Shown here: piece after piece, positions 43,616 to 53,592 of the stretch
Numbering within the stretch: the stretch's first letter is position 1
Layout: each line of letters opens with the position of its first letter
Notes under the pieces: model-generated
Seen by the model: the letters and a program-made list of their open reading frames with translations, nothing else
The model's database searches: none
What the model was told of the DNA's origin: nothing
Position numbers and translations under genes: made by a program
From: Shewanella decolorationis S12
GTDB lineage: Bacteria > Pseudomonadota > Gammaproteobacteria > Enterobacterales > Shewanellaceae
DNA length: 64,000 nt
Direction: 5' to 3'
Assembly: GCF_000485795.1 (NCBI RefSeq)
Contig: NZ_AXZL01000076.1
Location: 1 to 64,000, forward strand

Positions 43616-44254
43616 ATGCGTATCGGTATTTTAGGCGGCACCTTCGACCCCATACATTACGGCCATATTCGCCCCGCGATGGAAGTCAAAGCCAGTCTCA
43701 AGCTGGATAAAATCCTGCTGATGCCCAACCATATTCCGCCCCATAAAAACTCCACCCACTCGAGCACGGCGCAGCGGCTCGAAATGGTCGCACAGGTTTG
43801 TGAAGCATTAACGGGCTTTGAGCTGTGTGATATCGAAGCTAAACGCGACAGCCCATCCTATACCGTTGTCACCCTTAAGCAGTTAAGTCGGCTTTATCCC
43901 AATGACGAACTGTTTTTTATCATGGGGATGGATTCGTTTATTCATCTGCAAAGCTGGCACCAATGGCAGCAATTGTTTGAATTATCCAATATCGTAGTAT
44001 GTCAGCGCCCGGGCTGGCATTTAGCCGAAGGGCACCCGATGCTGCATGAGTTAAACGTACGTCACGCAACGCTTGATGCGTTAAGTCACTCAAGCGCGCC
44101 GCAACATGGACGCATCTTTACCGTCGATATAAGCCCACAGGATATTTCGTCCACCCAAATTCGCTCACAACTGGCGATGGGGGAAATTCCACAGGATGCC
44201 CTCCTGCCCGTCACTTTAAATTACATTCAAAAACAACGGCTTTATTTTTCCTAG
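43616..44254 (+). CDS. nadD: Nicotinate-nucleotide adenylyltransferase NadD
   Basis: A 212-residue enzyme making deamido-NAD from nicotinate mononucleotide and ATP. The nucleotidyltransferase motif GGTFDPIHYGHI lies at the N terminus and SSTQIRSQL at the C-terminal end. ATG 43616 (MRIGILGG) sits five bases after GGAG; the in-frame GTG at 43610 overlaps that site. It follows holA by 12 bases. Confidence 0.96.
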   Translation: MRIGILGGTFDPIHYGHIRPAMEVKASLKLDKILLMPNHIPPHKNSTHSSTAQRLEMVAQVCEALTGFELCDIEAKRDSPSYTVVTLKQLSRLYPNDELFFIMGMDSFIHLQSWHQWQQLFELSNIVVCQRPGWHLAEGHPMLHELNVRHATLDALSHSSAPQHGRIFTVDISPQDISSTQIRSQLAMGEIPQDALLPVTLNYIQKQRLYFS

Positions 44255-44362
44255 GCCCAAAATCCCGCGCCAATAATACAAACTCGGCCGCTAAGATAAT
44301 GTATTCCACAGCGCAAGACTGATATACTAGCGCGCTATTTAAAATAAATGAGGTACATCAGC

Positions 44363-44692
44363 GTGCAGAGCGCCGAATTAAAGCAGTTTGTTGTCGACAA
44401 AATCGACGATTTAAAAGCCCGTGACGTCGTGGTTATCGATGTCAGCAACCAATCTAACATCACCGATTACATGGTGATTTGTTCAGGTACATCTAAAACT
44501 CACGTGAAAGCGATCGCCGAAAACCTTGTGCTCGAAGCGAAAGCGGCCGGCATTCCACCAATTGGTATCGAAGGCCGCGACAGCAGCGAATGGGTATTGG
44601 TGGATATGGGCAACGTGATCCTGCATGTTATGCAAGACCAAACCCGCGATTTCTACCAGCTTGAAAAGCTCTGGTCAGAAAAGCAAGCCTAA
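44363..44692 (+). CDS. rsfS: Ribosomal silencing factor RsfS
   Basis: A 109-residue protein that binds L14 and blocks subunit joining in starvation. Motifs include DKIDDLKARDVVVIDVSN, SGTSKTHVKAIAENL and DSSEWVLVDMGNVILHVM. GTG 44363 (MQSAELKQF) is chosen: GAGGT sits eight bases upstream and the product aligns with E. coli RsfS from its first residue. ATG 44348 upstream has no ribosome-binding site. Its stop overlaps the rlmH start (TAATG). Confidence 0.93.
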   Translation: MQSAELKQFVVDKIDDLKARDVVVIDVSNQSNITDYMVICSGTSKTHVKAIAENLVLEAKAAGIPPIGIEGRDSSEWVLVDMGNVILHVMQDQTRDFYQLEKLWSEKQA

Positions 44693-45162
44693 TGAAGTTG
44701 CAACTCATCGCAGTAGGGACACGGATGCCCGATTGGGTCACCCGCGGCTTTGAAGAGTACCAACGCCGCTTCCCCCGAGATATGGCGCTGGAACTGATTG
44801 AAATCCCTGCCGGCAAGCGCGGAAAAAACGCTGATATCGTTCGTATCCTGCAAAAGGAAGGCGAGCAAATGTTAGCGGCTATCCCTAAGGGCAATCACAT
44901 TGTCACCTTAGATCTTCCCGGCAAAAACTGGACTACGCCAGAATTGGCGACAGCCATGAACAAATGGCAACTCGATGGTCGTGATGTGAGCTTACTGGTT
45001 GGCGGCCCCGAAGGCTTAGCGCCCGCCTGTAAGGAAGCCGCCCATCAGAGTTGGTGCCTGTCGGCATTAACCCTGCCCCATCCTTTGGTGCGGATTGTGG
45101 TTGCCGAAAGCTTATACCGCGCGTGGAGCGTGAACACCAATCACCCTTATCACAGAGAATAG
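44692..45162 (+). CDS. rlmH: 23S rRNA pseudouridine-1915 N3-methyltransferase RlmH
   Basis: A 156-residue SPOUT methyltransferase acting on helix 69 of 23S rRNA in the 70S ribosome. The SAM-binding knot is formed by LLVGGPEGLAPACK and ALTLPHPLVRIVVAE, and the C terminus ends YHRE, as is conserved. It starts within the rsfS stop codon. Confidence 0.97.
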   Translation: MKLQLIAVGTRMPDWVTRGFEEYQRRFPRDMALELIEIPAGKRGKNADIVRILQKEGEQMLAAIPKGNHIVTLDLPGKNWTTPELATAMNKWQLDGRDVSLLVGGPEGLAPACKEAAHQSWCLSALTLPHPLVRIVVAESLYRAWSVNTNHPYHRE

Positions 45163-45222
45163 CGGGATCTTGATGTTAACGAGTGTCAACCACCCGGATG
45201 GGATCAGCTGGAGATAGCCTAA

Positions 45223-47079
45223 GTGTCGCCAAAAAAGCGGATAACCATGCACGACCACGCCGCCGAGGCGTCACTGTTTAAGCGCCGTGCGCTGTTCACT
45301 TTTTTTTGTGTTGTCGCCCTCTTGAGCGTGTTGGTGACCAATCTTTATCACCTTCAAGTTGAATCCTATAAAGATTACGCAACACGTTCTAATGACAACC
45401 GTATTCGCGTCGTGCCCATCGCCCCAAGCCGTGGCCTGATTTACGACAGAAACGGCGTACTCCTCGCCGAAAACCAACCCTTTTATTCCCTCGATCTGGT
45501 GCCAGAGAAAATTGCCAATATGTCCGAAACCTTGGACGAACTGGGCAAGTTAATCGAGATCACCCCAGATGAGCGCGAAACCTTTACCGACGCCTTAAAG
45601 TTTCACCGCCGCTTTAAGCCGCTTACCCTTAAAAATCAGCTGACTGAAGAGCAAGTGGCGATTTTTAGCGTGAACCAGCATCGCTTTCCTGGGATTTCCG
45701 TCGAGGCGGGTTTAAAGCGTAACTACCCCTATGCGAGCCAGCTCACCCATGTGCTGGGCTATGTGGGCAAAATCAACACCCGTGATCGCGCCCAATTGGA
45801 GCGTAACGATCAATGGAAGAACTATGCCGCCACCAAGGATATTGGTAAGCAAGGCATTGAAAAATTTTATGAATCTCTGCTGCACGGCACGCCTGGTCAC
45901 CTCGAAGAAGAAGTGAACAACCGCGGCCGAACTATCCGCACCCTTAAAATCGTGCCGCCGGAGCCGGGGCAAGATATTTACTTGACCCTCGATTTGCAAT
46001 TGCAGCAAAAGGCCGTGGAATTACTCCAAGGTCACCGTGGCTCGATTGTCGCTATTGATCCGAGAGACGGTGGTATCTTGGCCCTAGTCTCGAGCCCAAG
46101 TTACGACCCTAACCAGTTCGTCCAAGGGATTAACAGCAAAGATTACAGCGATTTATTGAACGATAAATCCCGCCCGCTGATTAACCGCGCCACCCAAGGC
46201 CAATATGCACCAGCCTCGACGGTCAAACCCATTATCGCCCTGCTGGGATTGGATGAAAAAGCCGTCACCGAGCACACCCGTATTTGGGACCCTGGCTTTT
46301 GGCAAATCCCCGGCGTTGAGCGTAAATACCGCGACTGGAAACGTTGGGGCCACGGCTGGGTGAACGTTTACAGCGCCATCGTCGAATCCTGCGATACCTA
46401 CTTCTATGAATTGGCTTATAAAATCGGTGTCGACCCTATCGCCCGCTTTATGGAACAATTCGGCTTTGGCCAAAATACTGGTGTCGATATTTTCGAAGAG
46501 TCGGCAGGCAATATGCCCTCAAAAGAATGGAAGCGCTTAAAATACAATCAGGCTTGGTATATTGGCGACACGATTTCTGTCGGTATCGGTCAAGGTTACT
46601 GGACTGCAACACCATTGCAATTAGCCAGCGCCACCGCCATTCTCGCCAATGATGGCCGCCGCTTCCCGCCACATTTGTTAAAGTCGATTAAAGATAATAC
46701 GGCCAAAATTGACTCGCCAATTAACGAGTTACCACCGATTGAGCTTAAAAATCCGCGCAACTGGAAAATCATCAACGAAGCCATGCGCCAGACTGCTCAT
46801 AAGTCACGTTTTACCGACGCCAGTTACACGGCGGCGATGAAAACCGGTACGGCGCAGGTCATTGGCGTAGCCGAAAACACTAAGTACGATGCCAACAAGA
46901 TTGCCGAGCATTTCCGCGATAACGCCCTCGTCGTCGCCTACGCGCCCTTTGAAGATCCGAAAATCGTCCTCGCAGTGGTGATGGAAAACGCCGGCTGGGG
47001 TGGCGCAAACGCAGGCCCTGTCGCCCGCGCTATGCTCGATGAATACATGCTAAGAGACACTTGGAAACCAACGCCATGA
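45223..47079 (+). CDS. mrdA: Penicillin-binding protein 2 (elongation transpeptidase)
   Basis: A 618-residue inner-membrane transpeptidase for lateral wall growth, partner of RodA. One transmembrane helix lies at about 25-45 after a short cytosolic tail, then the dimerisation region with RGLIYDRNGVLLAEN, and the catalytic domain: active-site Ser in PASTVKP, SCD (SxN-type) and KTGTAQV. The start is GTG 45223 nine bases after GGAG; ATG 45247 is an alternative. It overlaps mrdB at the stop codon. Confidence 0.96.
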   Translation: MSPKKRITMHDHAAEASLFKRRALFTFFCVVALLSVLVTNLYHLQVESYKDYATRSNDNRIRVVPIAPSRGLIYDRNGVLLAENQPFYSLDLVPEKIANMSETLDELGKLIEITPDERETFTDALKFHRRFKPLTLKNQLTEEQVAIFSVNQHRFPGISVEAGLKRNYPYASQLTHVLGYVGKINTRDRAQLERNDQWKNYAATKDIGKQGIEKFYESLLHGTPGHLEEEVNNRGRTIRTLKIVPPEPGQDIYLTLDLQLQQKAVELLQGHRGSIVAIDPRDGGILALVSSPSYDPNQFVQGINSKDYSDLLNDKSRPLINRATQGQYAPASTVKPIIALLGLDEKAVTEHTRIWDPGFWQIPGVERKYRDWKRWGHGWVNVYSAIVESCDTYFYELAYKIGVDPIARFMEQFGFGQNTGVDIFEESAGNMPSKEWKRLKYNQAWYIGDTISVGIGQGYWTATPLQLASATAILANDGRRFPPHLLKSIKDNTAKIDSPINELPPIELKNPRNWKIINEAMRQTAHKSRFTDASYTAAMKTGTAQVIGVAENTKYDANKIAEHFRDNALVVAYAPFEDPKIVLAVVMENAGWGGANAGPVARAMLDEYMLRDTWKPTP

Positions 47080-48179
47080 GTGCCCAACCACGTCAAAATA
47101 TCTGGCAACGAATGCATATCGACTTGCCCTTACTGCTCGGCCTATTTGCCGTCATGGGCTTTGGCCTGTTTGTTATCTACTCCGCCAGCGGTGAAGATCT
47201 TGGCATGATGGAGCGCCAGCTGTTTAGGATGTTTTTATCCCTAGGCATTATGTTTACCATGGCACAGATCAATCCCGAGGCACTCAAACGCTGGGCCCTG
47301 CCAATTTATCTTGCGGGGATTGTGCTACTGCTTGGGGTACATTTTTTTGGGGAAATCAATAAAGGTGCGCAGCGCTGGCTGAACTTAGGCTTTATGGAGT
47401 TCCAGCCATCGGAACTGATTAAGCTCGCCTTCCCCATCACTATGGCATGGTATATCAGTAAGTTCCCTCTGCCGCCAAAGAAACGCTATCTAGCAGGGGC
47501 AGGGGTTATCCTGCTAATACCAACCCTATTAATCGCTAAACAACCTGACTTAGGCACCTCGATTTTGGTTGCCGCATCGGGCATTTTCGTGCTGTTTTTA
47601 TCGGGCATGAGCTGGGCGATTGTGGGCGGTTTTATTGCCGCAGTGTTAGCCTTCTTACCCATTCTTTGGTATTTCTTGATGCACGATTACCAAAGAACCC
47701 GCGTATTGACCCTGCTCGATCCTGAACAGGATCCGCTAGGCGCCGGTTACCATATTATCCAATCGAAAATCGCCATTGGCTCCGGCGGCCTCTGGGGCAA
47801 AGGTTGGCTCGATGGCACCCAATCCCAATTAGAATTTATCCCCGAACGTCACACCGACTTCATCTTTGCGGTGATCGGTGAAGAGTTTGGCCTGATAGGC
47901 AGTATTATCCTGCTCCTGATGTACCTGTACATCATCGGACGCGGCTTAGTCATCGCCTCTCGCGCACAAACCAGCTTCGCCCGGCTCCTTGCCGGCAGTA
48001 TCACATTGACTTTCTTCGTTTATGTTTTTGTGAATATTGGTATGGTTTCAGGTATCCTGCCTGTGGTGGGTGTGCCTTTACCCCTTGTCAGCTATGGCGG
48101 TACTTCCATGCTGACATTGATGACAGGGTTTGGCATTCTTATGAGCATTCATACCCATAGACGTTTTGTCGATAGATAA
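47076..48179 (+). CDS. mrdB: Peptidoglycan glycosyltransferase RodA
   Basis: A 367-residue SEDS-family polymerase with about ten transmembrane helices, working with PBP2 in the rod complex. Conserved segments include GAQRWLNLGFMEFQPSELIKL, the Asp-containing KQPDLGTSIL, and PLPLVSYGGTSMLT. The start ATG 47076 overlaps the mrdA stop (ATGA); an earlier in-frame ATG lies inside mrdA and is less likely. Confidence 0.96.
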   Translation: MSAQPRQNIWQRMHIDLPLLLGLFAVMGFGLFVIYSASGEDLGMMERQLFRMFLSLGIMFTMAQINPEALKRWALPIYLAGIVLLLGVHFFGEINKGAQRWLNLGFMEFQPSELIKLAFPITMAWYISKFPLPPKKRYLAGAGVILLIPTLLIAKQPDLGTSILVAASGIFVLFLSGMSWAIVGGFIAAVLAFLPILWYFLMHDYQRTRVLTLLDPEQDPLGAGYHIIQSKIAIGSGGLWGKGWLDGTQSQLEFIPERHTDFIFAVIGEEFGLIGSIILLLMYLYIIGRGLVIASRAQTSFARLLAGSITLTFFVYVFVNIGMVSGILPVVGVPLPLVSYGGTSMLTLMTGFGILMSIHTHRRFVDR

Positions 48180-48196
48180 TTTTTAGGGACTTTTTA

Positions 48197-49279
48197 ATGC
48201 CTATTTTTCGAGCTTGTTTGGCTCCACTGGCAGTACTTTGCCTCAGTTCATATCTCCTTGGTTGCTCGACGGCAAACGAGCCTGCTGCACCCACACCCCC
48301 GCCAAGTGCAGCAGTAACGACACAGGCTCTCAGCCCCGTATTAACTGAGGCACCAGTATTACCTGAATCCTTAAAGGCTGAATTTATTAAAACCCAAATG
48401 GCACAAGGCTTTACCCAAGCCGAAGTTGAAAGTTTCTTAGCTAAAGCTAACTACAACCAAGCCGTTATCGATGCCATTTCTCGCCCTTGGGAAGCCAAGC
48501 CTTGGCATCAGTACTATCCGATTTTCTTAACAGAAAAGCGCCTCAATGCAGGTCTAGCCTTCTGGAAAAAACACGAGGCGACGATTGCCAAGGCCGCGAC
48601 AAAGTACCAAGTCGAACCACAAATTATTGTGGCTATTATTGGTATCGAAACTTTCTATGGCCAGTACACAGGTAATTATCCGGTAATTGATGCGCTCTAT
48701 ACCTTAGGGTTTTATTACGAGCCAAGAGCCACCTTCTTTCGCAAGGAATTTGGTGAGTTGATGAAGCTGGTAAAAGAAGAACACTTAGATATCAATAGCC
48801 TTAAGGGGTCCTACGCTGGCGCCATGGGCTTTGGTCAGTTTATTCCTTCAAGCTATCGCCACTATGCCGTGGATTTTGATGGCAGCGGCAACCGTGATTT
48901 GCTCCAAAGTCCAGAGGATGCCATTGGCAGTGTGGCCAATTATTTCCATGAACACGGCTGGCAGTTGCATGCCCCCGTTGCGCTCCCTTTAGTGAATAGC
49001 AGTGCCAATGCGCCTAAAGCCAAAGTGTGGGCCGGCGAGAAGTTACACTACAAGGTTTCTGATATTCTCAGCCCAAGTTTATCGCTAGCCACCGCCCGCG
49101 ATTTAGATGCCTCGCAAAAGGCCATGCTCATCGAGCTGGAACAAGTGGATAGTAAGGACTACTGGTTAGGACTCAATAACTTTTATGTGATCACCCGTTA
49201 TAACCGTAGCCCTTTGTATTCCATGGCCGTTTATCAATTTAGCCAACAACTGAAGCAACAACATGACGCTAAAAAATAA
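48197..49279 (+). CDS. mltB: Lytic murein transglycosylase MltB
   Basis: A 360-residue outer-membrane lipoprotein that cleaves peptidoglycan with 1,6-anhydro ring formation. The lipobox LLGC sits near residue 23, followed by a Pro/Ala-rich linker. The catalytic Glu is in VAIIGIETFYGQYTG, and SYAGAMGFGQFIPSSYR is also conserved. It overlaps rlpA by 17 bases. Order mrdA-mrdB-mltB-rlpA-dacA places wall synthesis and hydrolysis in one unit. Confidence 0.95.
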   Translation: MPIFRACLAPLAVLCLSSYLLGCSTANEPAAPTPPPSAAVTTQALSPVLTEAPVLPESLKAEFIKTQMAQGFTQAEVESFLAKANYNQAVIDAISRPWEAKPWHQYYPIFLTEKRLNAGLAFWKKHEATIAKAATKYQVEPQIIVAIIGIETFYGQYTGNYPVIDALYTLGFYYEPRATFFRKEFGELMKLVKEEHLDINSLKGSYAGAMGFGQFIPSSYRHYAVDFDGSGNRDLLQSPEDAIGSVANYFHEHGWQLHAPVALPLVNSSANAPKAKVWAGEKLHYKVSDILSPSLSLATARDLDASQKAMLIELEQVDSKDYWLGLNNFYVITRYNRSPLYSMAVYQFSQQLKQQHDAKK

Positions 49280-50105
49280 CCTTTTACCGCTCTTGATGCT
49301 CGGCTGCTGTTTTGCACTCGCGGCCTGCTCGAGTTCTAATTCTGGCTCTGCCAGCGAGAAGAACAAGAACATGGATCCCAACAAGGGCCGCTACGCGCTA
49401 AAAAACGATAAGATGCCCATCAATCCACCCAATGTGGACCATGTGCCAAACGCGACGCCTAAATACGAGCCCTACAGCCGCCGCGGTAATAAACCTTACA
49501 CGGTTTATGGTGAGTCCTATACAGTATTAGACTCGGGTGAGGGATTCTCCGAAACAGGCCGTGCATCATGGTATGGTGAAAAATTCCACGGCTATGAAAC
49601 ATCAAACGGTGAGCCCTACGATATGTATGGCATGTCAGGAGCTCACAAGACCTTGCCTCTGCCAAGCTATGCCCGCGTCACTAACTTAGATAACAATAAG
49701 CAGGTGATTATTCGGATTAACGATCGCGGCCCTTTCCACTCCGACCGGATTTTAGACTTATCCTATGCCGCCGCTTATAAGCTGGGCATGTTAGGTACAG
49801 GTACCGCGCGCATTAAGCTGGATGTGATTTATGTGGGCAATAAGGCTGCGACTCAGTCAGCCATCGCCAGCATCCAATCTTCAGGTAATCACTACATACA
49901 ATTGGTCGCCTCGAAAGATCAGCATAAGCTAAACAAAATGGCGAAGGATCTGGAGAAGAAATATCAGGTCAAGACCCGTGTACAACCGGCAAACAATATG
50001 TTTAGACTACAGCTCGGTCCAATCGGCCAAGCAGAGCTTGCTGACCGATTACTCAATAAAGTGAAACAAGACGGTTATCCCGAAGGCTATATGGTTTTAG
50101 AGTAG
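49263..50105 (+). CDS. rlpA: Septal-ring lytic transglycosylase RlpA
   Basis: A 280-residue lipoprotein (lipobox LAAC) with a double-psi beta-barrel domain (RASWYGEKFHGYETSNGEPYD, RINDRGPFHSDRILDLS) and a C-terminal SPOR domain (about 205-280) that binds denuded glycan strands. In Pseudomonas RlpA cleaves such strands; in E. coli this activity was not seen. The start lies within the mltB end. Confidence 0.94.
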   Translation: MTLKNNLLPLLMLGCCFALAACSSSNSGSASEKNKNMDPNKGRYALKNDKMPINPPNVDHVPNATPKYEPYSRRGNKPYTVYGESYTVLDSGEGFSETGRASWYGEKFHGYETSNGEPYDMYGMSGAHKTLPLPSYARVTNLDNNKQVIIRINDRGPFHSDRILDLSYAAAYKLGMLGTGTARIKLDVIYVGNKAATQSAIASIQSSGNHYIQLVASKDQHKLNKMAKDLEKKYQVKTRVQPANNMFRLQLGPIGQAELADRLLNKVKQDGYPEGYMVLE

Positions 50106-50249
50106 TGACCGCTCACTATAAGATGTCGATTTAGCTTAAAAATACCCCAGATGAAGGAACCTTCACTGAAAAACTTTGTCGAAGGGTGGTATACTCGCGA
50201 AACTATTTTGCCTTTTCTTTCAATACAACCAAAAAGACGTGCTAAGTTA

Positions 50250-51425
50250 ATGATGAATTTTGTAAAAAGTCCCATTAAAACATTGCTGCTAATTTCGAGT
50301 GTTTCTCTTCCTGTTTATGCTGCGCAGCCGATTGTTACCCCTGATGCACCTACAGTTGCCGCCAAGGCTTACGTCTTGATGGATTATTACTCGGGCCAAA
50401 TCATTGCCGAAGAAAATGCCTACGAAAGCTTAAACCCAGCCAGCTTAACGAAGATGATGACCAGTTATGTGATTGGTCAAGAAATCAAAGCGGGTAACGT
50501 ATCCCCAGATGATGATGTGACCATCAGTAAAAATGCGTGGTCGAAGAACTTCTCTGACTCATCAAAAATGTTCATCGAAGTGGGTAAAACCGTTAAGGTT
50601 TCCGACTTAAACCGCGGCATCATCATCCAGTCGGGTAACGATGCCTGTGTAGCCATGGCCGAACACATTGCCGGCACTGAAGGCGCCTTCGTCGACATGA
50701 TGAACTCATGGGCGAAGCAGCTTGGCATGCGTGACAGCTACTTCGAAAACTCCCACGGTTTAGACTCAGAAAACCACAAATCCACTGCCTACGACATGGC
50801 GTTATTAGGTGCTGCGCTTATCCGTGACGTGCCTGAAGAATACCGTGTCTACAGCGAAAAATACTATACCTTCAACGGTATCAAGCAATACAACCGCAAC
50901 GGCTTGCTGTGGGATAACAGCATGAATGTAGACGGTATCAAAACCGGCCACACCTCTGGCGCAGGTTATAACTTAGTCGCGTCAGCCACAAAAGACGGCA
51001 TGCGTTTAATTTCGGTTGTTATGGGTACTCAAAGTGAAGCAGCCCGTAAAGCAGAAAGTAAAAAACTGCTCACCTATGGTTTCCGCTTCTTCGAAACCGT
51101 CACCCCTTACAAGGCGGGCGACAGCTTCGTGACCCAACAAATTTGGTACGGCGATAAGAGCACTGTCGATTTAGGTGTTGCGACTGATACCCCAATCACC
51201 ATCAGCCGTGGCCGCGCGAAAGACTTAAAAGCCAACTTCGAACTGACTAAGCCACTGGACGCACCACTGAAAAAAGGTGAAACTGTTGGCCGCTTGTACT
51301 TCCAGTTAGATGGCAAAGATATTGCGCAATTCCCACTGGTTACCCTGCAAGAAGTCAACGAAGGCAGCTGGTTCAGCAAATTAGTTGATTACTTTAAGCA
51401 ACTGTTTTCTGGTTGGTTTAGCTAA
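50250..51425 (+). CDS. dacA: D-alanyl-D-alanine carboxypeptidase (PBP5/6 type)
   Basis: A 391-residue periplasmic carboxypeptidase that trims peptidoglycan pentapeptides. The signal peptide ends near PVYAAQ. Active-site motifs are SLTK (Ser in PASLTKMM), SGN in IQSGNDACVAMAE, and KTG in GIKTGHTSGAG. A beta-rich C-terminal domain ends in an amphipathic helix (FSKLVDYFKQLFSGWFS) for membrane attachment. The start is placed at MMNFVKSPIKTLLL; 33 in-frame codons upstream form no signal sequence. Confidence 0.95.
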   Translation: MMNFVKSPIKTLLLISSVSLPVYAAQPIVTPDAPTVAAKAYVLMDYYSGQIIAEENAYESLNPASLTKMMTSYVIGQEIKAGNVSPDDDVTISKNAWSKNFSDSSKMFIEVGKTVKVSDLNRGIIIQSGNDACVAMAEHIAGTEGAFVDMMNSWAKQLGMRDSYFENSHGLDSENHKSTAYDMALLGAALIRDVPEEYRVYSEKYYTFNGIKQYNRNGLLWDNSMNVDGIKTGHTSGAGYNLVASATKDGMRLISVVMGTQSEAARKAESKKLLTYGFRFFETVTPYKAGDSFVTQQIWYGDKSTVDLGVATDTPITISRGRAKDLKANFELTKPLDAPLKKGETVGRLYFQLDGKDIAQFPLVTLQEVNEGSWFSKLVDYFKQLFSGWFS

Positions 51426-51546
51426 TCCGAATCACAAAAACTAAGCCACCTTCGGGTGGCTTAGTTGTTTTTGAGGGAGTATCGCCCTTGAATCGGGTAT
51501 AATCGTCACCATATAGTTCCCATTAAAATGGTTATAGAGCACGACT

Positions 51547-51813
51547 ATGTTAAACACGAAATTTGATGAACTCATGGAGTTCCCCTGCGCCTTCCCCTTC
51601 AAAGTGGTTGGCGATGCCCACGAAGCCCTGACCGACAGAGTCGTTGCCGTAGTGCAAAGACATGCACCGGGAGACTATTCACCCACGGTTAAGGCCTCGA
51701 GCAAAGGTAGCTACTATTCGGTCACTATCCGCGTGACAGTGACCAGCAAAGATCATATTGAGACACTGTACACTGAGCTTGCCAATATCGAAGGCGTACG
51801 CCGCGTACTATAA
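51547..51813 (+). CDS. ybeD: YbeD, DUF493 family
   Basis: An 88-residue ACT-like protein. FDELMEFPCAFPFKVVG and YYSVTIRVTVTSKDHIETLYTEL match E. coli YbeD, whose role is unknown. It lies between dacA and lipB, the same order as in E. coli. Confidence 0.94.
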   Translation: MLNTKFDELMEFPCAFPFKVVGDAHEALTDRVVAVVQRHAPGDYSPTVKASSKGSYYSVTIRVTVTSKDHIETLYTELANIEGVRRVL

Positions 51814-51906
51814 GTATTCCTCAAGGCCAGAAAATGTGATCTATCTTACATTTATGGCGAAGAGGCGTATAATAGCGCCACTCAATTCTAGGGGGAGAGG
51901 TTGCCC

Positions 51907-52560
51907 TTGCAAGACACCACTTTGCATATTCGGCATCTGGGACAACAGGATTATGAGTCTGTGTGGCATGCGATGCAGCATTACACCGACACACGTAACA
52001 GCGACAGCCCAGACGAACTGTGGATCGTTGAACATCCACCCGTATTTACCCAAGGCCAAGCAGGTAAAAGCGAACATATTTTGAATCCGGGGGATATTCC
52101 CGTGATCCAAGTGGATCGTGGTGGCCAAGTGACTTACCATGGGCCGGGACAATTAGTTGTCTACCCTCTCCTCGATATCAAACGCAGCAAGATTGGCGTC
52201 CGTCAGCTCGTGACCCATATCGAGCAAAGCATTATCGATATGCTCGCCAAATACGCTATCAATGCCTACGCCAAGGCCGATGCGCCTGGCGTGTATGTGG
52301 ATGAGCGCAAAGTCGCCTCTTTAGGGCTTCGCATTCGTAAGGGCTGCTCCTTCCACGGCTTAGCACTGAATGTCGATATGGATCTGGCGCCGTTTCGCCG
52401 CATTAACCCCTGCGGTTATGCTGGGCTTGAAATGGTGCAATGCAAGGAACTAGGCGGCCCACAAACCGTGATAGAAGCAGGCGAACAACTCATTATTACC
52501 CTTAGCCAACTATTGGGCTACCAACAACTAGTTCATCATCAAGGATTAGCAGCGTCATGA
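51907..52560 (+). CDS. lipB: Octanoyltransferase LipB
   Basis: A 217-residue enzyme that transfers octanoate from acyl carrier protein to the lipoyl domains of 2-oxoacid dehydrogenases and GcvH. Motifs are RGGQVTYHGPGQLVVYPLL and SLGLRIRKGCSFHGLALNV, which holds the catalytic Cys/Lys region. The start is taken as TTG 51907 (MQDTTLHIR), six bases after GAGAGG; TTG 51901 is immediately adjacent to that site. It overlaps lipA by four bases. Confidence 0.93.
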   Translation: MQDTTLHIRHLGQQDYESVWHAMQHYTDTRNSDSPDELWIVEHPPVFTQGQAGKSEHILNPGDIPVIQVDRGGQVTYHGPGQLVVYPLLDIKRSKIGVRQLVTHIEQSIIDMLAKYAINAYAKADAPGVYVDERKVASLGLRIRKGCSFHGLALNVDMDLAPFRRINPCGYAGLEMVQCKELGGPQTVIEAGEQLIITLSQLLGYQQLVHHQGLAAS

Positions 52561-53522
52561 ATAGGCCTGAACGTTTACAACCCGGAGTCAAATTAAGAGA
52601 TGCCGATAAAGTCTCGCGCATTCCGGTTAAAATCGTGCCCTCTGAGCGCGAAACCATGTTACGCAAACCCGATTGGTTAAGGGTTAAATTGCCCGCGTCA
52701 AACCAACGCATTCTCGATATTAAGCAAGCGTTACGCGCTAACGGCCTGCACTCAGTCTGTGAAGAAGCATCTTGCCCTAACTTGGCAGAATGTTTTAACC
52801 ACGGCACCGCGACCTTTATGATTTTAGGCGCAATTTGTACTCGCCGCTGCCCATTCTGCGACGTGGCCCACGGTCGTCCACTCAAGCCCGATGCGGAAGA
52901 GCCAGTCAAACTGGCACAAACCATTCGCGATATGAAGCTGAAATACGTGGTTATCACCTCGGTTGACCGCGATGACCTGCGTGATGGCGGTGCCCAGCAC
53001 TTTGCCGACTGTATCCGTGAGATCCGTAAGCTCAATCCCGAGATTAAGATTGAGATCTTAGTGCCCGATTTCCGTGGTCGTATCGATGCCGCCCTCGACA
53101 TTCTGTCGACCGAGCCGCCTGATGTGTTCAACCACAACCTTGAAACTGCGCCTATGCATTACCGTAAAGCGCGTCCGGGTGCGAACTATCAATGGTCACT
53201 CGACCTACTAAAGCGCTTTAAAGAGCGTCACCCCAACGTGCCGACAAAATCGGGGCTGATGATGGGTCTAGGTGAAACCAACGAAGAAATCGCTCAAGTG
53301 CTGCGCGACTTACGTGAACACAAGGTTGAAATGTTAACCTTAGGGCAATATCTGCAACCGTCTAAGTTCCACCTGCCGGTTGAGCGTTACGTGTCACCAG
53401 CCGAGTTTGATGAGCTTAAAGCCCTTGCCGATGAGCTTGGCTTTACCCATGCAGCCTGTGGTCCATTAGTGCGTTCAAGCTACCATGCCGATCTGCAAGC
53501 TCAAGGTAAAGAAGTGAAGTAA
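52557..53522 (+). CDS. lipA: Lipoyl synthase LipA
   Basis: A 321-residue radical-SAM enzyme that inserts two sulfurs into octanoyl-protein. The auxiliary cluster is in CEEASCPNLAECF and the radical-SAM cluster in CTRRCPFCDVAHG. The C terminus conserves GPLVRSSYHAD. It begins within the last codons of lipB, completing the lipoate pathway. Confidence 0.97.
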   Translation: MNRPERLQPGVKLRDADKVSRIPVKIVPSERETMLRKPDWLRVKLPASNQRILDIKQALRANGLHSVCEEASCPNLAECFNHGTATFMILGAICTRRCPFCDVAHGRPLKPDAEEPVKLAQTIRDMKLKYVVITSVDRDDLRDGGAQHFADCIREIRKLNPEIKIEILVPDFRGRIDAALDILSTEPPDVFNHNLETAPMHYRKARPGANYQWSLDLLKRFKERHPNVPTKSGLMMGLGETNEEIAQVLRDLREHKVEMLTLGQYLQPSKFHLPVERYVSPAEFDELKALADELGFTHAACGPLVRSSYHADLQAQGKEVK

Positions 53523-53543
53523 CATTCGCTTTATTAACCCCAT

Positions 53544-53574
53544 AAAAAAACAGCGCTAATGCGCTGTTTTTTTT
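53544..53574. terminator. Bidirectional terminator between lipA and rimI
   Basis: A 12-bp stem AAAAAACAGCGC/GCGCTGTTTTTT with a four-base loop between convergent genes. Confidence 0.9.
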
Positions 53575-53592
53575 ATATCAACTTCGAAAATC

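Noticed and set aside
51821..52152. Minus-strand frames opposite lipB
   Set aside because: They overlap a strongly conserved lipB and show no protein family features.
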